A stretch of DNA of 64,000 bases, from the NCBI RefSeq assembly GCF_013385635.1, contig NZ_JACAPR010000011.1, positions 248,001 through 312,000 on the forward strand. Reading direction: 5' to 3'. A program made the position numbers and the translations under genes. Of the stretch, positions 39,650 through 47,531 are shown piece after piece. How positions within the stretch are numbered: the stretch's first letter is position 1; the number at the start of each line of letters is the position of its first letter. The notes under the pieces are model-generated. The model was not told the origin of the DNA and made no database searches. It saw only the letters and a program-made list of their open reading frames with translations. Source of the DNA: Pseudomonas gingeri (GTDB lineage Bacteria > Pseudomonadota > Gammaproteobacteria > Pseudomonadales > Pseudomonadaceae).

Positions 39650-40225
39650 GTGAGCAATATAGTGCACAAAGAAACTTCGCAACGCGCCTCGGTCCTGCAA
39701 CACGTCAGCCAGAATGTGCGGCGCCTGCGGCATGAGGCCCAGTTGAGCCAGACCGCGCTGTCGGAGAAATCCGGGGTGAGCCGGCGGATGCTGGTGGCCA
39801 TCGAAGCCGGGGAAAAGAATGTCAGCCTGACCACCCTCGACCGTGTGGCCGAAGCCCTCGACGTGGCCTTCAGCGACCTGATCCAGGCCCCGGAGGCCCG
39901 TGACCCGAGTCGTATCAACGAACTGGCCTGGGCCGGGCTGATTCCCGGGAGCAAGGCGGTCCTGCTGGCCAAGGCGGTTGCCAGTCGCGAGGTGGAACTC
40001 TGGGAGTGGCGCCTGGAGCCGGGCGAGCACTACCACTCCGAGCCCGATGGCGATGGCTGGAGCGAGCAACTGTACGTTTTCGAGGGTTGCCTGACACTGT
40101 TGCTCGGCGAACAGGAGCAGCAGATCCATGCCGGCGAGTTCTTCATGTTCGCCAGCAACCAGCCCCACGGCTATCGCAACGATGGCGAGGTGGCAGCGCG
40201 CTTTGTGCGTAATGTGGTGATCTAG
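39650..40225 (+). CDS. XRE-family regulator with C-terminal cupin domain
   Basis: A 191-residue regulator. The N-terminal helix-turn-helix (about residues 18-75) reads VRRLRHEAQLSQTALSEKSG and RRMLVAIEAGEKNVSLTTL. The C-terminal cupin (about 110-188) has GEHYHSEPDGDGWSEQLYVF and GEFFMFASNQPHGYRN, with His residues suited to metal or ligand binding. The GTG at 39650 is taken as start; a GTG at 39662 is also possible, and no strong SD is seen. It likely controls the divergent exporter. Confidence 0.88.
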   Translation: MSNIVHKETSQRASVLQHVSQNVRRLRHEAQLSQTALSEKSGVSRRMLVAIEAGEKNVSLTTLDRVAEALDVAFSDLIQAPEARDPSRINELAWAGLIPGSKAVLLAKAVASREVELWEWRLEPGEHYHSEPDGDGWSEQLYVFEGCLTLLLGEQEQQIHAGEFFMFASNQPHGYRNDGEVAARFVRNVVI

Positions 40226-40233
40226 GGGCGCCC

Positions 40234-40340
40234 GATCGTTCCCACGCTCCGCGTGGGCAATGCAGCCCATGACGCTCTGCGTCACACAGCGGACGCAGAG
40301 CGTCCAGAGAGGCATTCCCACGCAGAGCGTGGGAACGATC
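40234..40340. repeat. 107-bp palindromic repeat (MITE-like), right copy, inverted
   Basis: The reverse complement matches the element at 38511-38617 over its full 107 bp with only a few differences. The pair encloses exactly the exporter and regulator genes. Confidence 0.9.
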
Positions 40341-40358
40341 AATCTAGACAGTCGGGCG

Positions 40359-40376
40359 CTGTTGGCCCAGCAACAG
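40359..40376 (+). promoter_or_regulatory. Inverted repeat, candidate enhancer site for a sigma-54 activator
   Basis: CTGTTG and CAACAG separated by six bases, about 85 bp upstream of a sigma-54 promoter. Position and symmetry fit an upstream activating sequence for an SfnR-type activator. Confidence 0.4.
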
Positions 40377-40459
40377 TTGATGGACAGTTTGCTGTTTTTC
40401 GTCTGTGAAAGTTTCTAGGTTTTAGTAATAAATATCTGATTTATAAGGTTTATTGTTTG

Positions 40460-40475
40460 TGGCATGGCTCCTGCT
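40460..40475 (+). promoter_or_regulatory. Sigma-54 (RpoN) -24/-12 promoter of the sulfur cluster
   Basis: TGGCATGGCTCCTGCT matches TGGCACG-N4-TTGC, with GG and GC separated by exactly ten bases. It lies 50 bp before the start codon of the SfnB-like gene, and the DNA upstream is A/T-rich. In Pseudomonas, sfn genes are switched on during sulfate starvation by SfnR, a sigma-54 activator. Confidence 0.7.
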
Positions 40476-40525
40476 ATGTCCTGTGCATGCGTTTTTCGCA
40501 CTCATCAGGACTCTGGAGTCGGTCT

Positions 40526-41728
40526 ATGACAACTGCCGCCAAACCCACCTACACCGCCCATGTCATTCGCTCGGATGAAGAGGCCATTGCCGCCGCCAGG
40601 ACCCTCGCCGCGCGTTTTGCCGTCGAGGCGGGCGTACGCGACCGTGAACGACGCCTGCCGGCCGCCGAACTCGATGAATTCGCCGCCAGCGGCCTGTGGG
40701 GTATCACCGTGCCCAAGGCCTACGGCGGTGCCGGGGTGTCCTATGTGACGGTGGCCGAAGTGATCAAGATCATTTCCGCGGCCGACTCATCCCTCGGCCA
40801 GATCCCGCAGAACCACCTCGGCGTGCTCGACATCCTGTTGCAGACCGCCACCGAGGAGCAGAAGCGTCACTACTTCGCCAAGGTGCTGGAAGGCTACCGT
40901 TTCGGCAATGCCTTCTCCGAAGCCAAGAGCAAGCATGCCGGGACCTTCGATACCCGTATCCGCTTCGACGGCGACACGGCCTATATCGATGGCGAGAAGT
41001 TCTACTGCACCGGCGCCTTGTTCGCCCATATCGTCCCGGTGGTCGGCCTGGACGAAGCGGGCAACGCGCAGATCGCCTTTGTCGAGCGCAATGCCCCGGG
41101 CCTGACCATCGTCGACAACTGGGACGGTTTCGGCCAGCGCACCACGGCCAGCGGCAACGCGCTGTTCGTCAATGTCAGTGTGCCGCGCAGCAGCGTCATT
41201 CCAGCCCACCAGGCCTTTGACCAGCCCACCGCCAACGGTCCGATCTCGCAGATCATCCAGGCCGCCGTCGACACCGGCATTGCCCTCGGTGCCCTCGAAG
41301 AAACCAAGCGTCATGCGCGCCAGGCCCGGCCCTGGATCGACAGCCAGCAGGAGCATGGCTGGCAGGACCCGTTCAGCCTCGCCGCTATCGGTGACTTGGA
41401 GTGGCGGGTGCACGGCACCGAAGCGATCCTGGAAAAGGCCGGGCGGGCAGTGGACCACGCCCTCGCGCAACCGGGCATCGACAGCGTGGCCGAGGCCTCC
41501 GTGGTGGTGGCCCAGGCCAAGGTGCTGTCGGCCGAAACCGCCTTGCTCGCCAGCAGCAAGCTGTTCGAACTGGCCGGGACCCGCTCGGTGCTCGGCAAGC
41601 ACAACCTCGATCGCCACTGGCGCAACGCCCGGACCCACACCTTGCATGACCCGGCGCGCTGGAAATACCACCTGATCGGCAACTACCTGCTCAACGGCGT
41701 CAAGCCGGCCCGGCATGCCTGGAACTAG
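40526..41728 (+). CDS. sfnB: SfnB-family acyl-CoA dehydrogenase-like sulfur-acquisition oxidoreductase
   Basis: A 400-residue flavoprotein of the acyl-CoA dehydrogenase superfamily, SfnB branch (related to DszC and SoxC flavin-dependent monooxygenases). Seen are PKAYGGAGVSYVTVAEVI near residue 70, the middle beta domain with GNAFSEAKSKHAGTFDTRI, and the C-terminal helical domain ending WKYHLIGNYLLNGVKPARHAW. The ATG at 40526 follows GGAG; the longer frame starts inside the promoter. It opens a run of sulfur-acquisition genes behind a sigma-54 promoter. Likely role: oxidative desulfurisation of an organosulfur compound with reduced flavin (inference from family). Confidence 0.85.
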   Translation: MTTAAKPTYTAHVIRSDEEAIAAARTLAARFAVEAGVRDRERRLPAAELDEFAASGLWGITVPKAYGGAGVSYVTVAEVIKIISAADSSLGQIPQNHLGVLDILLQTATEEQKRHYFAKVLEGYRFGNAFSEAKSKHAGTFDTRIRFDGDTAYIDGEKFYCTGALFAHIVPVVGLDEAGNAQIAFVERNAPGLTIVDNWDGFGQRTTASGNALFVNVSVPRSSVIPAHQAFDQPTANGPISQIIQAAVDTGIALGALEETKRHARQARPWIDSQQEHGWQDPFSLAAIGDLEWRVHGTEAILEKAGRAVDHALAQPGIDSVAEASVVVAQAKVLSAETALLASSKLFELAGTRSVLGKHNLDRHWRNARTHTLHDPARWKYHLIGNYLLNGVKPARHAWN

Positions 41729-41737
41729 GAGTTCGTG

Positions 41738-42193
41738 ATGAACGCATTGAATCATTCCATTGCCCCTGATGCTTCGCTGGCCCGTGCCGGCGATGACCTG
41801 CTGGCGGCCCGCGCCGGACTTGAACGTACGCTCGCCGCCGTGCGCGCCCAGCCACGCCAGGCGCAAGACCCGCAGGTGATCAGCCAGTTCGGCGACCTGC
41901 ACATCCGTATCGATGTGGCCGCCGCCCTGATCGAACGCGCCGAGCGTTTTGCCGTCGGCCCGCAGGACGAGGCCGAGAAAATCATTGCCGCTACCGAAGC
42001 GGCGATTGCCAGTGCCGACGCCTTGCAGCAGGTCGGCAATGTCGAGTGGGCGCTGACCGGGCAACGGGCGCAACTGGCGCCCGGCCATGATCCGCTGCAA
42101 GACCCCCTGCATCTGAAATACACGCTGATTGGCAACTTCCGCCTCAATGGCGTCGTGCCTGACCGTTCCAGGAGTGCTGTCGATGTCCCGTGA
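41738..42193 (+). CDS. Small paralogue of the SfnB C-terminal domain
   Basis: A 151-residue protein that ends LHLKYTLIGNFRLNGVVP, closely parallel to the end of the neighbouring SfnB-like protein (WKYHLIGNYLLNGVKP). The AEKIIAATEAAIASADALQ helix also recalls the acyl-CoA dehydrogenase C-terminal helical bundle. It lacks the N-terminal and beta domains that bind flavin. It lies 9 bp after sfnB and overlaps the next gene by 11 bp, so it belongs to the operon. ATG at 41738 has AGGAG six bases before; GTG at 41735 is less likely. Possibly an accessory subunit. Confidence 0.65.
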   Translation: MNALNHSIAPDASLARAGDDLLAARAGLERTLAAVRAQPRQAQDPQVISQFGDLHIRIDVAAALIERAERFAVGPQDEAEKIIAATEAAIASADALQQVGNVEWALTGQRAQLAPGHDPLQDPLHLKYTLIGNFRLNGVVPDRSRSAVDVP

Positions 42194-43580
42194 AATCCGT
42201 CTCAATGCCTTCGACATGAACTGCGTGGGCCACCAGTCCCCGGGTTTGTGGGCTCATCCACGGGATCGTTCCTGGCAATACAAGGACCTGGAGTACTGGA
42301 CCGACCTGGCGAAAATCCTCGAGCGCGGCAAGTTCGATGGCCTGTTCATCGCCGATGTGCTGGGCATCTACGACGTCTACAACGGCAACGGCGACGCGGC
42401 GATCCGCCAGGCCGCGCAGGTGCCGGTCAACGACCCGTTGCAACTGATCCCGCCGATGGCGCTGGTGACCGAGCACCTGGGCTTCGGCCTGACCGCTTCG
42501 TTATCGTTCGAGCACCCGTATCCGTTCGCCCGTCGCCTGTCGACCCTCGACCATCTGACCAAGGGCCGTGCCGGCTGGAATATCGTCACCTCGTACCTGG
42601 AGAGCGGGGCGAAGAACCTCGGCCAGAGTGCCCAGACCGAACATGACGCGCGTTATGACTACGCCGAAGAATACCTGGAGGTCTGCTACAAACTCTGGGA
42701 AGGCAGCTGGGAGGACGGCGCGATCCTGCGTGATCGCGAGCGCAAGTTGTTCAGCGATCCGAGCAAGATCCACGAGATCCAGCACTTCGGCAAACACTTC
42801 CAGGTGCCCGGCATCCATCTGTGCGAGCCATCGCCGCAGCGTACGCCGGTGCTGTACCAGGCCGGCGCGTCGAGCCGGGGCAAGCAGTTCGCCGCCGAGC
42901 ATGCCGAATGCGTCTTCGTGGCCGCGCCCTCCAAGGTGCTGCTGAAGAAGGTCGTGGCCGATATTCGTCGGCGCGCGGCTGAAGCCGGACGGGACCCGCG
43001 CAGCATCCTGATTTTCAACCTGCAGACGGTGATCCTCGGCGAGACCGATGCCAAGGCCAAGGCCAAGTTCGAGGAATACAAATCCTATGTCAGCTACGAG
43101 GGCGCCATGGCGCTGATCTCTGGCTGGACCGGGATCGACTTCAGCCAGTTCAAACCGGACGAACCGCTGCGGCATGTGCACACCAACGCCATCCAGTCGG
43201 CGGTGGAGACCTTCTCCACGGCGGACCCGAACCGGATCTGGACCCCCAACGAACTGGCCGACTGGGTCGGTATCGGCGGCTTCGGCCCGCTGTTTGTCGG
43301 CAGCCCGGAAACCGTCGCCGACCTGTTGCAGGAGTGGGTCGAGGACACCGATGTCGATGGTTTCAACCTGGCTTATGCGCTGACCCACGAAACTTTTGTC
43401 GACGCGGTCGAGTTGCTGGTGCCGGAGTTGCAGAAGCGTGGCGTGTACAAGACCGAGTACGCCCCGGGCACCTTGCGCGAGAAGCTGTTCGGCGCCGGGC
43501 CGAAGCTTTCGGATATCCATCCGGGAGCGGGCTTCCGGGATCTGGCGGCCTTGCGGGAAAAAGGGCTGCGTTCGGCTTGA
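42183..43580 (+). CDS. FMN-dependent monooxygenase, luciferase-like (NtaA/SnaA/DszA family)
   Basis: A 465-residue flavin monooxygenase of the NtaA/DszA type. Typical blocks are IRLNAFDMNCVGHQSPGLW at the N-terminus, KFDGLFIADVLGIYD, and the GRAGWNIVTSYLESGAKNLG signature near residue 140. VLYQAGASSRGKQFAAEHA is the conserved flavin-phosphate region. It needs reduced FMN from a separate reductase, which is not encoded here. It overlaps the preceding gene by 11 bases. With sfnB it would oxidise a sulfur compound for assimilation; the substrate is not evident. Confidence 0.9.
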   Translation: MSREIRLNAFDMNCVGHQSPGLWAHPRDRSWQYKDLEYWTDLAKILERGKFDGLFIADVLGIYDVYNGNGDAAIRQAAQVPVNDPLQLIPPMALVTEHLGFGLTASLSFEHPYPFARRLSTLDHLTKGRAGWNIVTSYLESGAKNLGQSAQTEHDARYDYAEEYLEVCYKLWEGSWEDGAILRDRERKLFSDPSKIHEIQHFGKHFQVPGIHLCEPSPQRTPVLYQAGASSRGKQFAAEHAECVFVAAPSKVLLKKVVADIRRRAAEAGRDPRSILIFNLQTVILGETDAKAKAKFEEYKSYVSYEGAMALISGWTGIDFSQFKPDEPLRHVHTNAIQSAVETFSTADPNRIWTPNELADWVGIGGFGPLFVGSPETVADLLQEWVEDTDVDGFNLAYALTHETFVDAVELLVPELQKRGVYKTEYAPGTLREKLFGAGPKLSDIHPGAGFRDLAALREKGLRSA

Positions 43581-43600
43581 CGGTGAGGGTGGTCGGGAAG

Positions 43601-43701
43601 GCCCTTTCGCGGGCAAGCCCGGCTCCTACGGGTTTTGTGTCGTCCACAACGTTTGCGGACACGCTTTCCTTTGTAGGAGTCGGGCTTGCCCGCGAAGAGG
43701 C
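43601..43701. repeat. Pair of inverted REP elements (REPIN)
   Basis: TTTCGCGGGCAAGCCCGGCT near 43605 and its near reverse complement AGTCGGGCTTGCCCGCGAAG near 43678-43697, about 50 bp apart in opposite orientation. They separate the monooxygenase gene from the transporter gene set. Confidence 0.85.
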
Positions 43702-43792
43702 TCGCAAAATCGCCACTGCCCTCAAAGACAGACATGAACTCCACATCCGCCAGCGGACCACCGCACGCCAAACGACTGAACGAGGTGAGCCC

Positions 43793-44788
43793 ATGAGCGT
43801 GCACGAACTGAAGCGTCCGCCGGTTATCCATCCGCCCCACGGCGAAACGGTCTCGATCTTTCCCGGTGCCCTTGAGCAATTGCGCCACTGGGCACAGGTC
43901 AGTCCGTTGCAGGGCGCCCTGCGCCACAAGCGCCATGGACAATGGCACAGCTGGCGCTGGATCGATGCCCTGCGCGAAGTCGAGCGCCTGGCCGATGGTC
44001 TGCGTCAGCAAGGTTTCAATGCCGATTCGCGCCTGGCGGTCAGCGGTGCGCTGGAGCCGAACCTGTTGTTGCTGGCATTGGCCGCCCATTCCATCGGCGG
44101 CCAGGTCCTGGGCCTCGCTCCGGAACTGAGCACCGAAGCCCTCGGCCAGGCGTTCTGGCGCCTGCAACCGAGCCACGGTTTTGTCGACAGTCGCCAGCAA
44201 CTGCTCGACTGGCTGGATGTCGGCGATTCCGGCGCCGCTCCTGGCGTGCTGATCGCCAATCAGTTGCCGGGCCGCCTGCCGGGGTCGCCGAGGCAAACCG
44301 TCCTGGCCTTCGCCACGCTTTCGGGTGATAGCCAGGAACCGCGGCCGCTGGTGCTGTGGCGCACGGCAAGTGCCCAGTCGCAACTGTGGAGCGAGGAGGA
44401 CACCCACTGGCAGGGCGGCTTGAGCGTGCTGCTGGAGCAATGGTTGCACACCGGTCACAGCCTGGCCTTCCCGGAAAGCAGCGACAGCGCCAGTCGTGAT
44501 CGACGCGAGGTCGCACCCTCCGGGTTGCTGCTGTCGGCGGAGCGCCTGCAAGCCCTGGCGGACGAGATCGAACAGCGTCTGGCGCCGCAGGAAAGTTGGC
44601 GCCGACGCCTGTGTGAATGGGCCCTGGCCCATCCCGAACGATGGGTGGCCCGCCTGTTCAAGCAACGGGTGCGGCGCCTGCTGGGCTTCCAGCACCTGCA
44701 ATACATCTGGCAAGCGTCGAGCCCGGCGCAATTGCCGGCCACCTTCAATCAATGGCGGGTCGATGCCCCGGGACGGAAAAGCGCATGA
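43793..44788 (+). CDS. Shortened adenylate-forming-enzyme-like protein next to a Liv-type transporter
   Basis: A 331-residue protein. Its first 110 residues resemble the N-terminus of acyl-CoA synthetases (ALRHKRHGQWHSWRWIDALR, then LLLLALAAHSIGGQVLGL). Liv-like acyl transport clusters often carry a full synthetase of about 600 residues in this place. Here the P-loop (TSGTTG), the YGxTE block and the catalytic C-terminal Lys region are all absent. The protein is therefore probably not a working synthetase, but the intact frame and the four-base overlap with the ABC ATPase argue that it is still used. ATG at 43793 follows GAGGTGAG. Confidence 0.6.
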   Translation: MSVHELKRPPVIHPPHGETVSIFPGALEQLRHWAQVSPLQGALRHKRHGQWHSWRWIDALREVERLADGLRQQGFNADSRLAVSGALEPNLLLLALAAHSIGGQVLGLAPELSTEALGQAFWRLQPSHGFVDSRQQLLDWLDVGDSGAAPGVLIANQLPGRLPGSPRQTVLAFATLSGDSQEPRPLVLWRTASAQSQLWSEEDTHWQGGLSVLLEQWLHTGHSLAFPESSDSASRDRREVAPSGLLLSAERLQALADEIEQRLAPQESWRRRLCEWALAHPERWVARLFKQRVRRLLGFQHLQYIWQASSPAQLPATFNQWRVDAPGRKSA

Positions 44789-45561
44789 GTGTGGCCGAGT
44801 CGATTCTGCAGGTGCGTGGCGTGTCACTGTCGTTCAAGGGGGTCAAGGCCATCAATGAACTGTCGTTCGATGTCCGTCGCGGTGAGATCTGCGCCCTGAT
44901 CGGCCCCAACGGGGCGGGCAAGAGCTCGCTGCTCAACCTGTTGAACGGGGTCTATCGCTTCGACAGCGGCGAGATCGTTTTCGAGCAGCGCCGCTTTCGC
45001 CGTATCGATCCCCTGCAGGCGGCCCGCCAGGGCATTGGCCGGACGTTCCAGAACAATGCGTTGTTCAAGAAGATGAGTGTGATCGACAACCTGCTGACCG
45101 GGCTGTCGCGGCATATGCGCAGCCATTTTCTCGAACAGGCCCTGGGATTGCCCCGGGCCCGCCGCGAAGCCGAGGCTTTTCGCCGCAAGGCCCAGCACAT
45201 TCTCCAACTGCTTGAGCTGCAGGCGCTGCGCGACGTGCCGGTGGGCACGCTGTCCTACGGCCTGCAAAAGCGTGTGGAGCTGGGTCGGGCGCTGATCGCC
45301 GGGCCCACGCTATTGCTGCTGGACGAGCCCATGGCCGGCATGAACGCCGAAGAAAAGCAGGAAATGGCGCGGTTTATCGCCGACGTCAATCGCGATCTCG
45401 GCACCACCGTGGTGCTGATCGAACATGACATGGGGGTGGTGATGGGCTTGTCCGATCATGTGGTGGTGCTCGATTACGGGCGCAAGGTCGGCGACGGGAC
45501 GCCGGCCGAGGTGCAAGGCAATGCCGAGGTGATCGCGGCCTACCTGGGAGCGGTGCACTGA
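44785..45561 (+). CDS. ABC transporter ATPase, LivG type
   Basis: A 258-residue ATP-binding subunit. Walker A GPNGAGKSSLLN near residue 40, the Q-loop GIGRTFQNNALFKKMSV, signature-like LSYGLQKRVELGRALI, Walker B LLLLDEPMAGMNAEEK and the H-loop His in VLIEHDMGVVM are all present. The family energises uptake of branched-chain amino acids and related compounds. The signature is LSYGLQ rather than LSYGEQ, a mild variation. It overlaps the previous gene by ATGA and the next by one base. Confidence 0.92.
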   Translation: MSVAESILQVRGVSLSFKGVKAINELSFDVRRGEICALIGPNGAGKSSLLNLLNGVYRFDSGEIVFEQRRFRRIDPLQAARQGIGRTFQNNALFKKMSVIDNLLTGLSRHMRSHFLEQALGLPRARREAEAFRRKAQHILQLLELQALRDVPVGTLSYGLQKRVELGRALIAGPTLLLLDEPMAGMNAEEKQEMARFIADVNRDLGTTVVLIEHDMGVVMGLSDHVVVLDYGRKVGDGTPAEVQGNAEVIAAYLGAVH

Positions 45562-46442
45562 TGGGCTTTTTCCTTGAAACCCTGATCGGTGGGCTGCTCG
45601 CCGGCACCCTCTATTCGCTGGTCGCCATCGGCTTCGTGCTGATCTACAAGGCCAGTGGCGTGTTCAATTTCGCCCAGGGCTCGATGCTGCTGTTCGCCGC
45701 CCTGACCTTTGTCAGCCTGCACGATCAGGGCGTGCCCTTTGTCCTGGCGCTGCTGCTGGCAGTGCTGGTGATGGTGATCGGTGCGCTGCTGATCGAGCGC
45801 CTGGTGCTGCGGCCGCTGGTCAACCGCTCGCAGATCACCCTGTTCATGGCGACTCTCGGCCTGTCGTTCATTATCGAAGGCCTGGCCCAGGGGCTGATGG
45901 GCTCGCAGGTCCGCGCATTGGACCTGGGCATCGACGACGTGCCGCTGTTTATCCACGGGGTGATGCTCAGCCAGTTCGACCTGATTGCCGCCGCCACCGC
46001 CGTGGTGCTGGTGGTGGTCCTGGCGCTGTTGTTCAACAAGACCCGCATCGGCGTGTCGCTGCGGGCGGTGGCCGACGACACCACGGCGGCGCTGTCCATT
46101 GGCATCAACCTCAATCGCATCTGGCAGATCGTCTGGGCGGTGGCCGGCTGCGTCGGCCTGGTGGCGGGGCTGCTCTGGGGCGCACGGCAAGGGGTGCAGT
46201 TTTCCCTGTCGCTGGTGGTGCTCAAGGCCTTGCCGGTGCTGATCATCGGCGGCTTCACCTCGATTGGCGGGGCGATTGTCGGCGGGCTGATCGTCGGCGC
46301 CGCCGAGAACCTCGCCGAAGTCTATATCGGCCCGCTGATCGGCGGCGGCATCACTCCCTGGTTCGCCTATGTCCTGGCGTTGGCCTTCCTGTATATCCGC
46401 CCGGCCGGCCTGTTCGGCGAGCGGGCCATCGAGCGAGTCTGA
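45561..46442 (+). CDS. ABC transporter permease, LivH type
   Basis: A 293-residue inner-membrane permease with about eight helices. The N-terminus GGLLAGTLYSLVAIGFVLIYKASGVFNFAQG (in two pieces) and the RAVADDTTAALSIGINLNRI block are typical of LivH. It follows the ATPase directly and is coupled to it by a one-base overlap. Confidence 0.92.
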   Translation: MGFFLETLIGGLLAGTLYSLVAIGFVLIYKASGVFNFAQGSMLLFAALTFVSLHDQGVPFVLALLLAVLVMVIGALLIERLVLRPLVNRSQITLFMATLGLSFIIEGLAQGLMGSQVRALDLGIDDVPLFIHGVMLSQFDLIAAATAVVLVVVLALLFNKTRIGVSLRAVADDTTAALSIGINLNRIWQIVWAVAGCVGLVAGLLWGARQGVQFSLSLVVLKALPVLIIGGFTSIGGAIVGGLIVGAAENLAEVYIGPLIGGGITPWFAYVLALAFLYIRPAGLFGERAIERV

Positions 46443-46445
46443 AGC

Positions 46446-47495
46446 ATGTCTGTTCCCGTGATAAGTGAAACGGCGCCCTGGGTGCTGGTCGAGCGGCGCT
46501 TGCCGTGGTCGCTGCTCGGCCTGCTGGTGCTGGCCTTCGGCGTGGTGCCGCTGGTGGGCAACGATTATTGGCTCAGTGCAATCCTGATTCCGTTCCTGGT
46601 GCTGTCCCTGGCCGGATTGGGGCTCAACCTGCTGACCGGCTACACCGGGCAGACCTCGGTCGGCGCGGCCGGCTTCATGGCGGTGGGGGCCTTTGCCACC
46701 TACGGTTTTCTCCTGCGCCTGCCGGAGCTGGGCCTGCCTTTGGCACTGCTCGGCGGTGGCATCATCAGTGGTGGGGTGGGCCTGCTGTTTGGCTTGCCCA
46801 GCTCGCGGATCAAGGGTTTCTACCTGATGGTCACCACTCTGGCCGCGCAGTTCTTCCTGGAGTGGCTGTTCGTCAAGTTTCCCTGGTTCTACAACTACGG
46901 TTCGTCCGGGACCATTTCCGCGCCGAGCCTGTCGCTGTTCGGGCATGACCTGAACACGCCACTGGGACGCTATCTGCTGACCCTGGTCACGGTGCTGCTG
47001 TTGACCTGGGTCGCGCGCAACCTGGTGAACAGCCAGACCGGGCGCAACTGGATGGCGATCCGCGACATGGACACCGCGGCGGCGGTCATCGGCATACCGG
47101 TGGCCCGCTACAAGCGCCTGGCCTTTGCTGTCAGTTCGTTCTACCTGGGCATCGCCGGGGCGTTGTGGGCGTTCGCCTACCTGGGTACGGCGAGTGCCGG
47201 CAGCTTCGATATCAACCGCTCGTTCCAGATCCTGTTCATCATCATTATCGGCGGCATGGGCAGCATCGCCGGCAACTTCGTCGGCGCGGCCTTTATCTGT
47301 CTGCTGCCGATCCTGCTCAGTCACCTCGGCCAGGCCCTGCTCGGCGGGGCGGTGGATGCCGGGCAGTTGCAGAACCTGCAGAAAATCATCTTCGGCGTGC
47401 TGATCATCCTGTTCCTGATCAAGGAACCGGACGGGTTGATCCGCCTGCTGGGCAATACCCGCGACCGACTGCGGCACTGGCCGTTGCGTTTCTGA
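46446..47495 (+). CDS. ABC transporter permease, LivM type
   Basis: A 349-residue inner-membrane permease. GLGLNLLTGYTGQTSVGAAG and the RNWMAIRDMDTAAAVIGIPV block are LivM signatures, and about ten helices are predicted. Together with the LivH-type protein it forms the channel. It follows after 3 bp. Confidence 0.92.
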   Translation: MSVPVISETAPWVLVERRLPWSLLGLLVLAFGVVPLVGNDYWLSAILIPFLVLSLAGLGLNLLTGYTGQTSVGAAGFMAVGAFATYGFLLRLPELGLPLALLGGGIISGGVGLLFGLPSSRIKGFYLMVTTLAAQFFLEWLFVKFPWFYNYGSSGTISAPSLSLFGHDLNTPLGRYLLTLVTVLLLTWVARNLVNSQTGRNWMAIRDMDTAAAVIGIPVARYKRLAFAVSSFYLGIAGALWAFAYLGTASAGSFDINRSFQILFIIIIGGMGSIAGNFVGAAFICLLPILLSHLGQALLGGAVDAGQLQNLQKIIFGVLIILFLIKEPDGLIRLLGNTRDRLRHWPLRF

Positions 47496-47531
47496 CTTCC
47501 CGACTTCCCATCCCTGGAGAACGATTCCACC

